Shown here: piece after piece, positions 32,418 to 44,537 of the stretch | How positions within the stretch are numbered: the stretch's first letter is position 1 | Layout: each line of letters starts with the position of its first letter | Source: Powellomyces hirtus | Taxonomy: Eukaryota; Chytridiomycota; Chytridiomycetes; Spizellomycetales; Powellomycetaceae | DNA length: 64,000 bases | Assembly (NCBI GenBank): GCA_025526995.1 | Contig: JAHLKG010000021.1 | Location: 186,001 to 250,000, forward strand | Direction: 5' to 3' | The notes under the pieces: model-generated | The model's input: only the letters and a program-made list of their open reading frames with translations | Databases searched by the model: none | What the model was told of the DNA's origin: nothing | Position numbers and translations under genes: made by a program

Positions 32418-32866
32418 TATGAAGAGAGTCTTCCAGAGGGATGGGTGAATGGCAGGACTGAGGCGGGCCGTTGAGTCCGCTCAACTACAACAATACTACT
32501 AGGCGGGTGTGGAATCTCGAACATTTTCATGGTAACTGCATGCAGATCCAGACGCAATTTCGCTCAAATCCCGTCGAATCGCAGCTTCGTGACTGTGCCG
32601 CCAGGATACAGGGAGAGGGAGGGGAGACCCGGCTTACCAAGGGAGGTGTCAAGGCGCGTAGTCAGCGAGCGGAGCTCCTAGATAGGGTACAAAGATAACC
32701 TTGCAGCGAAGAAGACGCTGCCACACGTGGTTTATGCATATTGACCGTCTAAAATGGATGACGTCGGTCGTTGCAGTACTGCAAATATAAAGCGTCTACC
32801 GACTCAGACTCTTCGCACAAACATAGACTCTTCTTCGCTATTTAGCACAATTTGCAAAATCCATAA
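32418..32866. promoter_or_regulatory. Shared divergent promoter region
   Basis: 449 bases between the UBE3D-like gene (minus) and annexin (plus). ATATAAA at about 32785 lies roughly 80 bases before the annexin ATG and could be a TATA element. Nothing else stands out. Confidence 0.4.
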
Positions 32867-34625
32867 ATGTCAATGTACGGTCCAATGGTGACGGACATGT
32901 ATCTCTCCCCAAGCCCCACTCAAACGCAAGCGCCGGAACTCCCAAATACTTCGGGCTACGTATACCCGCCGTCAAGGTCAAGGCCACATTCCCCAAGCCA
33001 TCTCGAAGCTCGGCGGGGAAGCCAACACTCCAGCCGAAGTCCTTCGCCGGCACCAACAGCTGGGTCCCGCAGGACCTCCAGTGCGGCTCAATTCGCCAAT
33101 CTGCATATCCAGATTCCACAAGCAGGCGATAACCAGATGGTCAGTGGTGAGCCACAAACGATCACTCTGCAAGTTCCGGCGGGAACTCAGATTCCGATGC
33201 CAGGCGCGCAAATGCCTGGAATGCTGGGCAAATTCCCGGCTCACCTGCAGAGCTCGCCCATCATGCCCACCATGAACTTTTCGCCATACCCTGATGAGAT
33301 TCCGAGAAATGCGGAGAGTTTCAGCATGCAGTCACAGGAGTCCCTCCAGCTGGGCCACTCGCCGGTTATCGCAGCTCAGCCGCACCAAGGCACCTTCGAA
33401 TACGATATGTTCTCCCCGCTTGCTCCTACTGAGGTCGCGGTTGATGTAAAAGCAATCCACGATGCTCTAATGGGAGTTGACGGGCAAGGTGTTGGTGAGT
33501 CTGTATTTCACTCAGTCATTGAGTTATTGCGCTCTTTATTGAACATACCGCTACCTAGATGCCAGGACGTTGATTGCACTGCTTGGCACTCTCACGCCAT
33601 CACAATGCGCACAGCTGTCTAAACGATACAAAGCCACATATGGCACAGCTGTGACAGACGATGTGCAAAAACAGCTATCTGGAAACTTTGCCAAGTTGGC
33701 AGTCGGCTTAGTAACCCCGCTACCAGCATTTGATGCTCATTGGTGCAAAGACGCCCTGGTAAGAATGACCTTGCAGTGGGACACCCGGCGATCATCAGCT
33801 AAACCATAGCTCTTTCCGCAGAGCGGTCTCGGCACCAATGAGGATGTTCTCTTTGAGGTAACATACTTAGTTGCCGAAACATCTTGTTGAGATGGTCTGA
33901 CATCGCAGCATTCAGACACTCGTTGGCCGCTCGAACGACGAAATAAATGCCATCAAGACCGCCTTCCACGATCTGTACGGCAAGAAACTGGAAGACGCGG
34001 TCGCGAGCGAGACATCCGGAAACGTCAAGAAGCTCCTCATTGCAGTTCTGCAAGCGCAACGAGACGAGTCGCCCAATTACTACGACATCGAAGGCGATGT
34101 GGAGACGCTGTTTCAGGAAACCCGCAAAAAGCATCGATGGAGTCGAGATCCAACAGTGTTCATTTCCATTCTCTGCGGCAGATCCAACACCCACCTACTA
34201 GCAGTGTTTGAGTCGTACATGCTGAAACATGGTCAGTCGATCGAAGGTTTGATCAAGAAGGAGTGTAGTGGAGATCTCGAGAAGGGGCTGATGACTCTTG
34301 GTATGGACACATTTGTTGAGTTTTAGTCCACATTGTACCGCACACTCATTGTACCGCACACGAAACAGTTCGATCAATCGAGAACCGGCCAGCGCACGTC
34401 GCGACTTTATTTGAAGCGTCTCTGCACGGCTTCCTCGGGGGCATCCAAGACAACACATTGATTCGTCTGACGGTTCGCCATCGCGACCCTCGAGTCATGA
34501 CCCTCGTCCGTGACGCGTACCAGAGCGTGTTTGGAGAGAGTTTGTACCGACGCGTGGAGGATAAGACGGTTGGGGATTACAAGCGATTGCTGCTGCGTTG
34601 CATAGGGCTGGATGTCGCTGAATAG
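32867..34625 (+). CDS. Annexin with Pro/Ser-rich N-terminus
   Basis: Exons 32867-33494, 33559-33758, 33822-33857, 33916-34300 and 34369-34625 give 501 residues. Annexins bind acidic phospholipid membranes in a calcium-dependent way. About 190 N-terminal residues are rich in Pro, Ser, Gln and Met, as in fungal and Dictyostelium annexins. Four repeats follow: the first starts near AIHDALMGVDGQGVDARTLI, the second has GLGTNEDVLFETLVGRSNDE with a type II GxGT calcium loop, the third starts near DVETLFQETRKKHR, and the fourth contains DNTLIRLTVRHRDPRVM and ends with YKRLLLRCIGLD. Repeats 1 and 3 lack a good GxGT loop. The third exon is only 36 bases. The spacer 34626-34943 after it shows nothing. 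Confidence 0.94.
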
Positions 34626-34943
34626 TTTGAGATGCGCAGAAATGTGTCAAGATGATGGGGTTGGGGAACGTTGCTGCCGTGCCGGGTGGTGTTCCATGGT
34701 CGACGTATCGAACAAAAAAATACAGGCCTGGAAGGAAGCGAATGTCTGCGAGGATTGGTGTTGTATTTGCATCAGATAAGAAAACCAGTTCTCTATCTCT
34801 ATGAATGTAACTATTTGATGTCTGATTCTACTAAAGAATCGATGAAACTGTCATTCATCTATCCATGCGAGTTCTAGAAGAGGAATAACGCTCGGCTGTC
34901 TTCATGTTTCGCAAATGATATGGTGCGTGGACCTTTGTATAAG
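34626..34943. other. Spacer between convergent genes
   Basis: 318 bases holding the 3' ends of annexin and the S28 peptidase gene. No other feature seen. Confidence 0.4.
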
Positions 34944-36499
34944 TTATGGCAGAGCGGGAGGAGCGTTAGCGATCCACTTGTCCCATACGGCGCCAAGCTC
35001 GGTCCTCCACGGCAGGGAAACGTTGCGACTAGAGAACTCATCGCAATGGTGACCAAAGTGGGTGACAATCTCGTTGCGTCTGCTAGACTTTTGCTTGTAC
35101 ACGCCCAATCGTGCCCATGGGTCAACAGTACCGTCGGCAAACAAGACGCGACTGACAGCCTTGGTGATACGGGTCGACAGGTACTTTTTGTTGATGGCAT
35201 CGGTGTCGGGGCGGATATGCTTGACTTGGCGACCCGTGTTGCCGTCAATGACCTTGGGGAAGCCGACGCGACATTGATGCTGGAAGTAGTTGGCGTCGAT
35301 GAGGCTAGAGTACAGGTGGTGGCTGCCCTGGCGCGCAATCTGCAGGTATCCGAACTCGGTGCAGACTTGCCACATCCACGAGTCACGTGGGATCTCAGCT
35401 TTGGTTTTGGTGGAGATGTACTCGACGGTGATCTCTTGCTCCTCATCGTACTGCTTCACCAATTTGGCTAGATAGTCGAGACGATCTGCCGGGGATGCGG
35501 TCGCGGAGGAGATGACGGTGTCGTCGCAGTACGCGGAGATGGTCTGCTGTTTTCCGATAAAGTCGTACGTGGGGCCATACTGGACTGAAGCAGCGAGGAC
35601 AGTGGTGACCCATGACGCGAAATCGCGGTCGTCCGTGACATTGGCCAGTCCAAACTTGGTCTTGATGTCCAAAATCTTCTTCTTGTTTCCGCTCAACAGA
35701 ATGGAGTCGAGGTACTTGTGGGTCTTGATCAAGCCTTCAGCACAGGCTTTGGATCCACCAATCTGCGGAATGGCATCTTCGACAGCCTGGTCGTATTCGT
35801 AGAACATCTCCTTTGCCCAGACGGGAGCGGAAGAAGCGTGGGCGGCCCAGTACGTGTTGGGATATTTGAGTCTCAGCCAAGCTGCAACGTTTCCGCTGTA
35901 GGATCCACCGAAAGCGATCCACTTTCCACCTTTGATGGTATCGGTTCCGGCCTTGAACTCGTAGGTGCTGGTGAACTTGTGGAAATCTTCAATTGCCTGG
36001 TCCACGCTCAACAGCCAGAGGTCCTTGGGGTCTGTAGATGGGCTGGATTCTCCGTAGAAACGATGTTCGAGCGTCACTAGGAGTGCGTTGTGTTTAACCT
36101 ATGGAAAGGGAGATGTATCAGCTTTGCTTCTAACAAAATCGGCTGGGTTATCAGACCAAAAAAAACACATACCGTCATGTCATAGGGCAGTCCACGCAGC
36201 ACATCAGTCTTGCGGAGGTCACCCTCGCCACCCGGCAGGAAAATCAGCGGACCTCCTGGCTTGTAGTGGTTGGCATTGATGAAGAAGCGTTGCTTGAAAG
36301 TTGCATCAGTGGGCTTGCTGGCAAAGTGATTGACGGTCTGGTCGTAGGTTCCCTCAATCACTGGTTCTTCCACCAGGCTTTTCCGCACAATCTCAGTTTT
36401 CCGCTCCCACACCTTCCGGCCCTGCATGTAGTCGGTGGCCAAGTTGGCGCTGACCTGCGTCGCGGCCAACAGGCAGATAAGTGACGAGATGAGCTTCAT
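34944..36499 (-). CDS. Secreted serine peptidase, family S28
   Basis: Exons 36499-36173 and 36098-34944 give 493 residues. S28 enzymes (PRCP, DPP7 and fungal acid prolyl peptidases) cut after proline in secreted or lysosomal compartments. Residues 1-18 are a signal peptide (MKLISSLICLLAATQVSA). The start of the domain has QTVNHFASKPTDATFKQRFF and GGPLIFLPGGEGD. LEHRFYGESSP is a family mark. The nucleophile Ser is in AFGGSYSG (about 175), the Asp in VLFADGTVDPW and the His in THFGHHCDEF near the end, so the triad is complete. No propeptide or anchor is obvious. With the GH27 enzyme it is the second secreted hydrolase in the window. Confidence 0.94.
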
Positions 36500-37323
36500 G
36501 ATCTGATGTCAAAGGCAGAAAAGCTCATTGAAGTGAGGGGTTTGCTGCTCGCATTCTTCATTTTTATACATCCCGTTCTGCCATCGACAGGCGGAAAAGA
36601 GCCTTTTTTTTTATCCAAATTCCACATCGAAGCCAGCCCTGGAGGCTTACAGCAGAAGCTTCCCTGATCATATAAGTGCCCACCAGCCTTCCCGCCGCGG
36701 TGGTTGATCGCATGCTTGCAGTTCGCCGAGCTCAACGCGCTACCCACATGTTGGCGGTGTGACTTCGGGAAGGCAAATTCGATGGTTGGCTTCCTTGCAT
36801 CCAATCAGACTCGCCGCATAGAAACATCCACCGCGGCCATACCATGGAGGTTGGTAGTACGTGGGTGGGCGGAAAAGCCACAACGTTCCGGATTCCCGGC
36901 ACTTGGCATCCGAGGCTTCTAGTTCCACAAGTTTAGAACTTCCTCAATTCTAGAACGATGAACCTTTATCACCTGTTGCCACAGCTGTAGAGTTTTGATA
37001 ACGTACGTAGCAAGGATTTTGTATAACAGTAAGCCAAGGAGACTTCAAAAAATGCAGTGTGAACAGTATCACTTCAATCAAAAAAGATTCAAGTGTTACT
37101 GACGAACAGAAGTGGGTGAAACAGAAAAATGAGATTCTTGAGGAATGTTCCCAATGTCCATTGGAATACAAAGATCACCAAATGCAAATATTGGAAACAG
37201 CGAACTAAAAAAATATCATAAGAGGATAAAACAAGTGAAAAAGGGGGGCCGCGTAACAATCCGTTAAGGGTGGGGAAGTGGTGGGAGAGAGACGGACTTC
37301 CTAAAAAGTGAGGTGCTGTGTCT
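36500..37323. other. Upstream region of the S28 peptidase gene
   Basis: 824 bases between the S28 start and the OGDH stop. It should hold the S28 promoter and the OGDH 3' untranslated region. No gene is supported here. Confidence 0.35.
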
Positions 37324-40300
37324 TTATTCAAAGAACTTCGGAACGCCTCCATCCATGGAGACGGGCTTCACCAGCTTGCCGTTGAGGAGGGCTTCGCTAA
37401 CGAGCATCTTCTCCTCAAAGACGTGCTGCTTCTTGAGACCCGTGGCGGGAGCGGCAGAGGGGTCGCGTCCAGCGTATCGGATTAATCGGCCTCCACGCAC
37501 CGAGGAGTCCTTGCCATGTCGGATGTTCTCGAGACCGCCGGGGGTGCGGAGCTCGTCGAGACGCTGTTCCCAAACCTTACCCTTTGTTAGCGAAGGATGT
37601 AATTGAGTAGAAGAGTCATTGAAGGACAGGGTAGATGAGGTTGACGAAGAGGAAAAGAGTCGTTGAATGCGGCGAAAGATAGTCGGAGATTCAGAATTGG
37701 ATGAGGTTAGGCAGGGAGATGGAGCAGAAGAAGGGGCAGGAGAAGAGACCTAATCAGTAACTCAGCTCGTGGCCACGACGGGCCTGAAAGATTTAAGAAA
37801 ACAAAAGCAATGAACGTACCTTCCCACTCTTGAACCAGTCGGTTTCCCGGATGGCAGTCTCCATTCTGGGCTCGACAAAGGTCCACGAGCCAGAGTTGAA
37901 ACTCTCTTCCTGAGCCCAAACGATCTCTTCGAGGCTTTCTCCGTAGTTGTCCAAGACCGTCTTGACCTCCCAGAAGGGGAAAGGTGTGATCTGTTCCACA
38001 CGAACAATGGCGGTGTTGCGGATGTTGTTCAATTGTCGCGCGCGGTAAAGGAGGTAGTAAACTTGTCCACTGCAGAAGATGACAGTCTTGATTTCATTAG
38101 GAGGCGCGAGCTCGAAATCGGACGAACGCAAAGCGAGAGGAATGCAAGGCTCGGCGTTGTTGCCAGCCCAGACTCCGCCCTGGGATGGGGCACCGGCCAC
38201 CTGCAGGTCAGCAAAGGGAGTTTTGTGGAGAACCTCAGGAATTAGTCTCTGGAACTGGGTTCCTTCGGTCATCTCCTCAATGCTGGATTTGGCTAACGGA
38301 TGACGGAGAAGGGCCTTGGATTCCAGGACAACCAGCTATGAAATAAAAGCCATTCGTTAAGTCAAACTTCACGCCCATGAAGTCACCATTCTAATGCTTA
38401 CTGGTTTGCGGAATTCACGGTGCACCTGTCGTCGCAGGGCGTGGAAGTAGTTGGCGGGCACGGTGGGGTAGACGACCTGCAAATTGCAGTCCTGGTGTTG
38501 TCGAGCATAGCTGTCGCGGTCAGTGCCTTCGAGAGTGGGCATTGTATACGGATCTTCATCGACCATCTGCAGGAATCGTTCCACACGGGACGAGGAGTGT
38601 TCTGGGCCTTGACCATCGTAACCGTGAGGCAGCAGAAGGGTCAGACCTGTGCGTTGGAGCCACTTTTGCTCGCCGGACACGATGAATTGGTCGATAATGC
38701 ACTGGGCATTGTTGGCAAAGTCTCCAAACTGAGCTTCCCAAATAACCAACTGGTGAGGGCTGACCATCGAGTAGCCAAGCTCGAAACCAACGCATCCAAA
38801 TTCGGAAAGAGACGAGTTGCAGACGGTGAAATGGTTCTGGCTGGATACAACGTCACCGGCCACCAGGTGATTCAACGGCACGTAAGTTGCTTCGTTCTTC
38901 TGGTCGTTCAAAAGAGCGTGACGCTGAGAGAAAGTTCCACGTTCCACATCCTGTCCACTAAGACGGACGTGCTGTCCCTCCGCAAGGAGAGTACCAAAAG
39001 CCATAGACTCGGCCGTAGCCCAGTCGATGTTGGCACCGTCTTTGACACTCTTCTGACGCTGTTTGAGAATCTTGCCCAAGTTGGGGTGGACAGTAAAGTC
39101 TGGCGGATAGCTGGCAGCGGCATTACCGATGTATCGGAGGAGGTCAACGTCCACACCGGTCAGATGAGATGGTACAGTTTCCTTGGCAAGTTCAGCGGGG
39201 GCCTTGAAACCAGTCCAGGTACTTGATTGCCATTCTTTGGAGCTGGCTTTGTAATCTCGGCTGGAAGCGTAGTTCTCTTCCAGAATGTCCCAAACACGCT
39301 TCTTCATGCCATCCACTTCTTCCTGGGTGACGGAACCTTCGGCGAGGAGCTGCGCAATGTACTTGTCCAAAACGGGAGTCATACCAGCTATACGCTGGTA
39401 CATCAGAGGCTGAGTGAAGCTGGGTTGATCAATCTCGTTGTGACCGTAACGACGGTAGCAAACAATGTCAACAACAACGTCCTTCTTGTATCTGTGGCGC
39501 CACTCAGCAGCAAGCTCCATGGAGTACACGACTGCTTCTACGTCATCACCGTTGACGTGCAGAATGGGGGCATTCACAGTCTTGGCAACGTCGGAGCAGT
39601 AAGGAGTGGATCGGGCAAAGCGGGGGTCGGTCGTGAAACCGACTTGGTTGTTGACAACAACGTGGATGGTGCCTCCAGTGGTGTATGCCGGCAGATCCGC
39701 CATCCCGATGGTCTCGTAAACGACACCCTGTCCGGCGAAAGCGGCATCACCGTGCATGAGGACGGCCATGGCTTTGCTGTGCTCCTTCTCGTCGTTCTGA
39801 TAGAACTGAATGGCGCGGACCTTGCCCTCAACGACAGGGTTGACGGCTTCCAGATGAGACGGGTTAGCAGCAAGGGACAGGTGAACCGTCTTTCCAGAAG
39901 GCGTTGGACGCATGTAGTTCTGCACCACAAACCAGAGTGATGAGATAAACCCCCGATGCAAAGTAAGCATGCTCTTGACGTACCATGCCCAAGTGGTATT
40001 TCACATCTCCAGAACCCTCAACGGTATCTTCGGCACTATGGGAGAACTCGGCGAAGATCGACTCATTGGGCTTGCGCACCACGTTAGACAATACGTTCAG
40101 ACGACCACGGTGAGGCATTCCCATGACAACAGAGTTCACGCCGTGTTCGACGGAAGAGTCGATCAGGGATTTCATTCCAGGAATCAAACTTTCGCATCCC
40201 TCAAGACCGAAACGCTTCTCCGCAGGGTACTTTGTCGCCACAAAACGTTCAAAGTCGGCGGACCACATCAGTCGATCCAAGATCATCAACTTCTTTTCTT

Positions 40301-41109
40301 TGCTGTAGTTGTATTTGACGGGAACTTCGAATCGCTGGCGAAGCCAGTCGCACTTCTCACGGTCGGGGATGTGGCCGTACTCAATACCAATGGAACCACC
40401 TATGGCCGCCAATCGATTAGCAGATTATACCACAGTCATGCATACTAGATTGTCACGCAAACTTACAGTATGTCTTCCTCAAACGCTCAATGATTTCACG
40501 AAGAGTCAGGTTTTTCTGACCTTCTTGGGCAAGGAATGCTGGGAGGATACCAGATCCAAGGAAGAATTTGCGGTCGAGGTCGGCATCCTTGAAGCCGTAG
40601 TGCTTGTGACTCAGCTCGGGCGCTTTGGACTCTTCCGCAACATTGATCTCTAACGGATCAATCTTGGCGAGGTGATGACCACGAATCTGGTAAGCACGAA
40701 CGAGAAGCTGAACCTTCATGTGGTCCATAATTTCGCCGGCAGGGATCTTCTCCCCTTCGGAGAGCGTCGAATCACCAACGAACCCGCCAATTTCAGCAGA
40801 TGGCATGATTGTTGGTGGGGGAGTGAACGCGGGTGACTTGCCCTCGGCAGCCAAGTTGCGAAAGTACACCTGCCACGACAGATGCACAGCCTTTGGATCC
40901 TGCTGCCAAGCTTCATACATTTCCTCGACATAACTTCCGGAAGGTCCATTCAGGAAGGTCTCGGTCGACGAAGCTTGTTTGTATGACGGTGTGACGGAGA
41001 GCGCCCGTTTCGGTACTGCAGCAGCGGCAGTGAGTGATGTTCGACGGCATACGGAGCTGGAGCGGGCAGCAGACCTCAGCGCCTGCTGTGCCAGTCTTGA
41101 TTGGAACAT
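37324..41109 (-). CDS. KGD1: 2-oxoglutarate dehydrogenase E1 component
   Basis: Exons 41109-40467, 40399-39984, 39919-38402, 38335-37820 and 37575-37324 give 1114 residues. This thiamine diphosphate enzyme decarboxylates 2-oxoglutarate in the TCA cycle as part of the mitochondrial OGDH complex. The first 40 residues are a basic presequence. [20 protein letters not shown] is the conserved N-terminal E1 block. The cofactor region includes [35 protein letters not shown], the GDAAFAGQG motif and [12 protein letters not shown]. The second domain has [32 protein letters not shown], and near the end [13 protein letters not shown]. Just before that, a segment from VWEQRL to GGRLI (about 32 residues) seems extra; it follows a pyrimidine-rich intron of 244 bases, so the last exon may start further on. 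The stop overlaps an AATAAA (GAATAAA). Confidence 0.97.
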
Positions 41110-41824
41110 GACGGCTGGACAAATAGAACAAAGCCAGGGTTGATAAGTTCAGGACGTCCTCATGCTTCGACATCACCTCACATCGCGCGCGGTGTGCTTT
41201 TAACCAATGCGCCACGTTTGGGTGCATACACATACCTTGGCAATATCAGGGGGCGATGGGGGTGTGCGACTTATCCCTGAGGATGAGAGTATTGATATGC
41301 GGAGTTGGTTGGGGGTTTATAGTAGGTCGTCGGTCATGAGAGAGCGGGGCTTTCTGCTTTGTCCAAAAACCGCCTAGTTGACAAAGTGAGTCTGACGCGG
41401 TGTTCTACAGCCTCATCAATGAGATACGGGCGAGTGCAAGTGTTTCCATGCCGACAATGACAGACATATGGAATGGGAATGGACTAAGCCTCCTCCTCCG
41501 AGGAGACGCGTCTTTCTTTCTTTTGACTCTTCTTGACTTGCCGCATTTCCACTTTCAAGCCAAATCTGAATGAAGAGAAAGGAAAGAAGAAACGCGGCTT
41601 TTCTAATGTGTCCACGTGCCTGTCTCTTCTCAGGTCAGCTGAACTGATGAGTGTATAATTGAGAGGCTTGTGGTTGGAATCCAAACAAGCCTAGTGTCAA
41701 ACCGCCGAACTGCCCAAAATATCATGACTCACACCCGTCAATGTCAACACGTGCAAACGCGGTTTGACAGGTTGTACGCTGGGCGGTGCGTAACAAACTA
41801 GTGACACTGCATAACTCAGGCACA
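41110..41824. promoter_or_regulatory. Shared divergent promoter region
   Basis: 715 bases between the OGDH start (minus) and the acylaminoacyl peptidase start (plus). No frame or motif inside is convincing. Confidence 0.35.
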
Positions 41825-44284
41825 ATGTCGGACACTGCCACTCAAGCGAAAAATCCATCTCCTCTGAGCGAGCTGCATCGTTCGGTGGCAGCGTTCCCCA
41901 CCTTCACATCCGCGTTGATTCTTCCCGATGGCGACCAAGCCGCAAGAGTTGTCATCTCCGCATCAGTGCGCGATCTTCACCGCAACGTAAAGCGGAAGCT
42001 AGTCACCGATGTATCTGTCTCAGATGGCGGTAAAACCGTCAGGCAAGGATTCACTTCTGAAGCGGCCGATGGCTCAGGACCTGTAGTCCAGTTGAAGGAC
42101 GGAAAGACCTGGGTGCAACTTAAAAGCATAGACGATAAGGAGAAGGGCAAGCGCTATTTCGTTGAGGTACGAGTGAGTTCGGCAGGATCGTCTGGCAACT
42201 TATTCTGACAAACCTATCAAAAAGCTCTGGACACTAGGAATGATCACCAAGTCCATCGAAGTGACTGACTTTCACGGCGACTTTTACGCAGATGACACTT
42301 TTGGGTCATTGGTCGTCTCTTCCAACGAGACCAAGGTTGCATACATTGCGGAGAAGAAGAAATCGGATGACAAAGGGCAGGGAAAATTTGCTTTCAAACC
42401 TGATTGGGGAGAGAAGTTTACCAAAAAGGCTCCACCCTGCATTGTGCTTTGCGACCTCAACTCGGGCGAGGTGTCTCTCGTGAAGGATCAACCAAACTTG
42501 GCTGTAGGGCAGGTTCAGTTTGGGCCCGATGACAAGACTCTGATCTTCTGGGGTCTTTCGACACATCCGCGACAATATGGTATCCTGTTCTGCCCTAACC
42601 GCAGGAGTGGAATCTACCAAACCGATCTTGACGGTGAAAACCGCGTGCAACTCAGCTCTCCAGACGAAGCTGCCAGATCACCCCGTCTTGACGCGAAACG
42701 CGAAACGCTGTTCTACATCTCCAATGCCATTGGGGGCCCGCACTTTACGTGTGGCAAGATATATGCCCGTTCGCTGGGACCACAAGGCAAAACTCGAACT
42801 GTGTTATCCGAGGTGGTCAAGGCCAAGCCAGACACATTCCCCGGCCTGTTTACCGATAGACTTCCTAATGTTGCAGTGACTGGTTCAGGCGACGCCCAGT
42901 GGATTCTTACAACAACTACTTGGAGAAGCAGAAAAACAATCATTGCTGTGCACGTTTCTACCGGCCGTGCGGTGGATCTGGCGCCGAGCCCCGAGTCTGG
43001 ATCTTGGGGATTGCTTGGATGGAATGACAAATTGGTGGCCGCAGTCCGCAGTGAGCCCGGCATCCCCCACCAAGTGGTGAGCAGTGATATGTTGCATTGA
43101 CGCCACTCACGTGTACTCATTTTCGTTGGACAGCACGTCGGCAGCCTTGTTCTGACCGAGAAGGACGCATCTATCACCTTTCATCTGGCTCACGCGCCGT
43201 CCCCTGCCCCTTCTCCGATCAAATGGCGCACCATCACCTACTCCTCTCGCTCAGACATCCTTGAAGCAATTCTGCTCACCCCTCAAGAGTCGCAAAGCAA
43301 AACTCTGCTCAAGGGAGAGAAGCCGCCCCTACTCGTGTTCCCGCACGGTGGCCCACACGGGTCGTTCGCAACCGAGTTTTACCTCATGAATTATTGTTTG
43401 ACCCGAATGGGATTCGCGGTTGCCATGGTCAATTACCGCGGGTCGATTGGATTCGGCAAGGATGGCATCGATTGCTTGGTGGGGAAAGTTGGAGATCTCG
43501 ACGTGGAGGACACGCACGTATGTTACAATTTTCCGCAGATGTATTGATATGCTCGTCTCTGACACGGCTTCTGGGCTCTATAGTATGTGGCGGAGCAGAT
43601 TCGCGTTTCTGGAGAGGTACCATCCCTGCTTTTCCTATCATCGCGGAACACTACTAATGTTCGTCCTAGGTTGATCCCGATCGCGTAGCAGTGTGGGGTG
43701 GCTCACATGGCGGGTTTCTGAGTGCCTGGTTGATTGGCAAATATCCTACTTACTACAAAGCTTGTGTATTGCGCAACCCGGTCATCAACATCGGATCCAA
43801 CCTTGCGCAATCCGACATCCCAGATTGGTCATTGGCTGAAGCAGTAAGTTCATGAAATATTTTGACATTGCAAATGATCACGCTGTTAATTCGACTATGT
43901 TTGTGCTGCAGGGTATTGAGTACAACCTGGACAAGCCACCTCTTATAACACCGGAGATCTACGCTGCAACATGGAGCAAATCTCCCATGTCCGTGGCACA
44001 CGCTGTGAAAACACCGAGCCTGGTCATGCTCGGGTCAGAGGACCGCCGAGTTCCCAACTACGAAGCGTTGAACTGGTACTACTATCTAAAAGGCAGAGAC
44101 GTGGATGTGCGGTATGTCACCAACCTTCCAGCACCCGGGGTTCTGTCTCTAGGACGCATGGATGACGATGTGCTTCTTTCTTAGAGCGATGATGTTCCCG
44201 GACAACGGCCACGCGTTAGACGGGGTAGAAGCCGAGAAACTCGGTTTTGAGACATTGGGAAGCTTCTTCCTTGAATTGGTCTGA
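41825..44284 (+). CDS. Acylaminoacyl peptidase (oxidised protein hydrolase)
   Basis: Exons 41825-42166, 42225-43076, 43134-43517, 43584-43616, 43670-43843, 43912-44111 and 44185-44284 give 694 residues.  This cytosolic S9C serine peptidase removes N-acylated amino acids from peptides. The N-terminal half is the seven-bladed propeller ([38 protein letters not shown]). The catalytic domain starts near [20 protein letters not shown] and contains the nucleophile in [18 protein letters not shown] (Ser near 549), [10 protein letters not shown], the acid in [12 protein letters not shown] (Asp near 639) and the His in [13 protein letters not shown] (near 671). Block order and spacing follow human APEH closely. 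Exon 4 is only 33 bases. The ATG chosen follows an unrelated upstream frame and gives the expected short N-terminus. Confidence 0.94.
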
Positions 44285-44537
44285 AGACCATCCAACGCTA
44301 AACCTTGCTAACAGATACACAGTATAGTCTTGTCACAGTGTGTAGCTCTGGTACATAGCTGGGAGCTGCAGTGCTAGAAGTGATTGAACGCTAGATATAG
44401 GCGCACTAAACTGAATTGATTGGATGGATCCAGTCCTCACTGACATTTTCGCGCGTAGCGCATTCAATTGTCTTGCCTTGGGCAAAAAGAAAAAAATAGG
44501 GTGTTCAATTCCATTTTTGACATTCATAGGAAGCAAC

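Noticed and set aside
38420..39940. Two long plus-strand frames opposite OGDH
   Set aside because: They are antisense to the most conserved E1 exon and have no family features; codon bias explains their length.
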